From Pseudogymnoascus destructans (Eukaryota > Ascomycota > Leotiomycetes > Thelebolales > Thelebolaceae), in assembly GCF_001641265.1 (NCBI RefSeq), contig NW_020167527.1:248001-312000 (forward strand): a stretch of 64,000 nt of DNA. Reading direction: 5' to 3'. The notes below the pieces were generated by a model. The model ran no database searches. It was not told the DNA's origin and saw only the letters and a list, made by a program, of their open reading frames with translations. Made by a program: the position numbers and the translations under genes. Of the stretch, positions 63,076-64,000 are shown one piece after another. Within the stretch, counting starts at the first letter, position 1; each line of letters opens with the position of its first letter.

Positions 63076-64000
63076 TTGCCGCTTGGCTGCTCCCTGTTTT
63101 CCATGGCTGTCTACGCGGTATCAGCTCTTGGTTTGCCCGCCCTGGGTTATCACCTTTCAGACGAATTTGATCCGAAGTTGAAGATACACACCTTCCGGCT
63201 TTCGTCTTCTGCTCATCTTCCTATCCTGGATGGAGAGTAGGACTGGCCAGCAATAAGACCTTGGTGGATGGGCAGTTTGGACAGTTATGGGTCGCTCGTT
63301 GAAATATAGTATCGAATTTAAAACATCAGAAGTTGGGTTTGGGGTGCCAAAGCCTTGGGCAAACTTCATCCCCTTGGTCCAACCTATATAGTACCTTTGT
63401 GCTTTATTTGCGACTAATCTCCTTCTCTCCGTTAACAAACAGTGGTTGTAATGAATGAATGGGAGGGATTACACGTTGACAGAAATGAAGGCACAATTAG
63501 GCGAATGGAGACCAGTCAAACTTACAACATACAGACAGCATTGCAATCCCAATTTAGGAACCACACAGTAGCCTGACAATAAGAAACTTAAAATAATTAC
63601 GGATATTTGAGGACATTATAGAATAAAAACGGAAATAAAAAGGTGATGCACAAACGCTTAAGTGAAAGTTGAATATCTTCCTTCACTATGTCTGGATTGG
63701 CAACGGAAACGTTGTTTAGTCTTTAAAAAACATTAAAAGGAGGAAGTCAACTCAAATGGGCATATCGGGGCATGTTCTCGAAGCAGAAATGATGAATTAA
63801 TAGGCATTCACTCGTAGCTAAAAAGGCATTCAATGGATGAAGCTCATTGTGCTATCTGACGGCTGTGAAGTGTCAACTTCCTGCTCCGACCTATTCATGT
63901 CCCCGGCGATTTCTATCACTCGACCAAACGCGCTACTGTTCAGCCCAACCTTTTTGAATAAAAACATATGGAGCCGTATCCGATGCAAAGAGCAGAGGTA
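63076..64000. other. Right-hand flank without recognised genes
   Basis: Promoter side of the preceding gene and AT-rich DNA. A 93-codon minus frame at 63438-63157 has no domain features. Nothing else recognised up to the window end. Confidence 0.5.

Noticed and set aside
1..64000. CRISPR array, operon-style ribosome binding sites or bacterial features
   Set aside because: Spliceosomal introns and gene content show a eukaryotic nuclear genome; the tandem repeats present lack spacer structure.

Overview
The window looks like a chromosome segment of a filamentous ascomycete (Pezizomycotina; a leotiomycete-like genome is plausible, but I cannot fix the species). The reasons are GT-AG introns of about 48-100 bases with CTAAC/CTGAC branch sites, one-to-six-exon genes, orthologues typical of moulds (a PtaB-type LIM-binding regulator, HbrB, fungal Vps39, a YAT-type amino acid permease), pogo/Fot-like DNA transposons, a chromodomain Ty3 retroelement, and TAG-riddled copies that look mutated by RIP.

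Layout. Bases 1-23.7 kb are a conserved housekeeping block: the 3' part of BUD6, YPI1, HbrB (TORC2), GON7 (KEOPS), VPS39 (HOPS), a six-exon PtaB/LDB-type gene, a non-coding snoRNA host gene carrying U14, an HSL-type esterase/lipase, a GET2-like gene and an amino acid permease. Bases about 23.8-49.1 kb are a transposon island. From left to right it holds a decayed pogo-like element cut by an LTR, which is cut by a chromovirus; a gene fragment and a pseudogenised AAA ATPase; RIP-damaged copia gag remains; a dead two-gene PIF/Harbinger-like element split by four levels of nested insertions; and a cluster of pogo-like elements, one (42341-44200) with an apparently intact transposase. Bases 49.2-64 kb are housekeeping again: a RasGEF, a HIT zinc-finger protein, NFU1, a PSP1-domain protein, ribosomal protein eL15, a second GGGCAAAA-ended element and one unrecognised gene.

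How the parts work together. The single-copy genes are not a pathway cluster. They cover polarity (Bud6, RasGEF), TORC2, vacuole fusion, tail-anchored protein insertion, Fe-S assembly and translation. The transposon island is where the unusual biology lies. All its pogo-like families share ACGTA ends with TA target duplications, and each terminal repeat carries two tandem 17-bp boxes whose sequence differs between families. The transposases keep nearly the same catalytic half but differ in the N-terminal DNA-binding half, and one copy is a hybrid of two families. That pattern suggests modular exchange of DNA-binding specificity. A second notable object is a spliced 151-codon gene lying antisense between the chromodomain ORF and the 3' LTR of the chromovirus.

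Exon coordinates were worked out by hand from splice consensus, reading phase and family similarity recalled from memory. No database search or alignment program was run.
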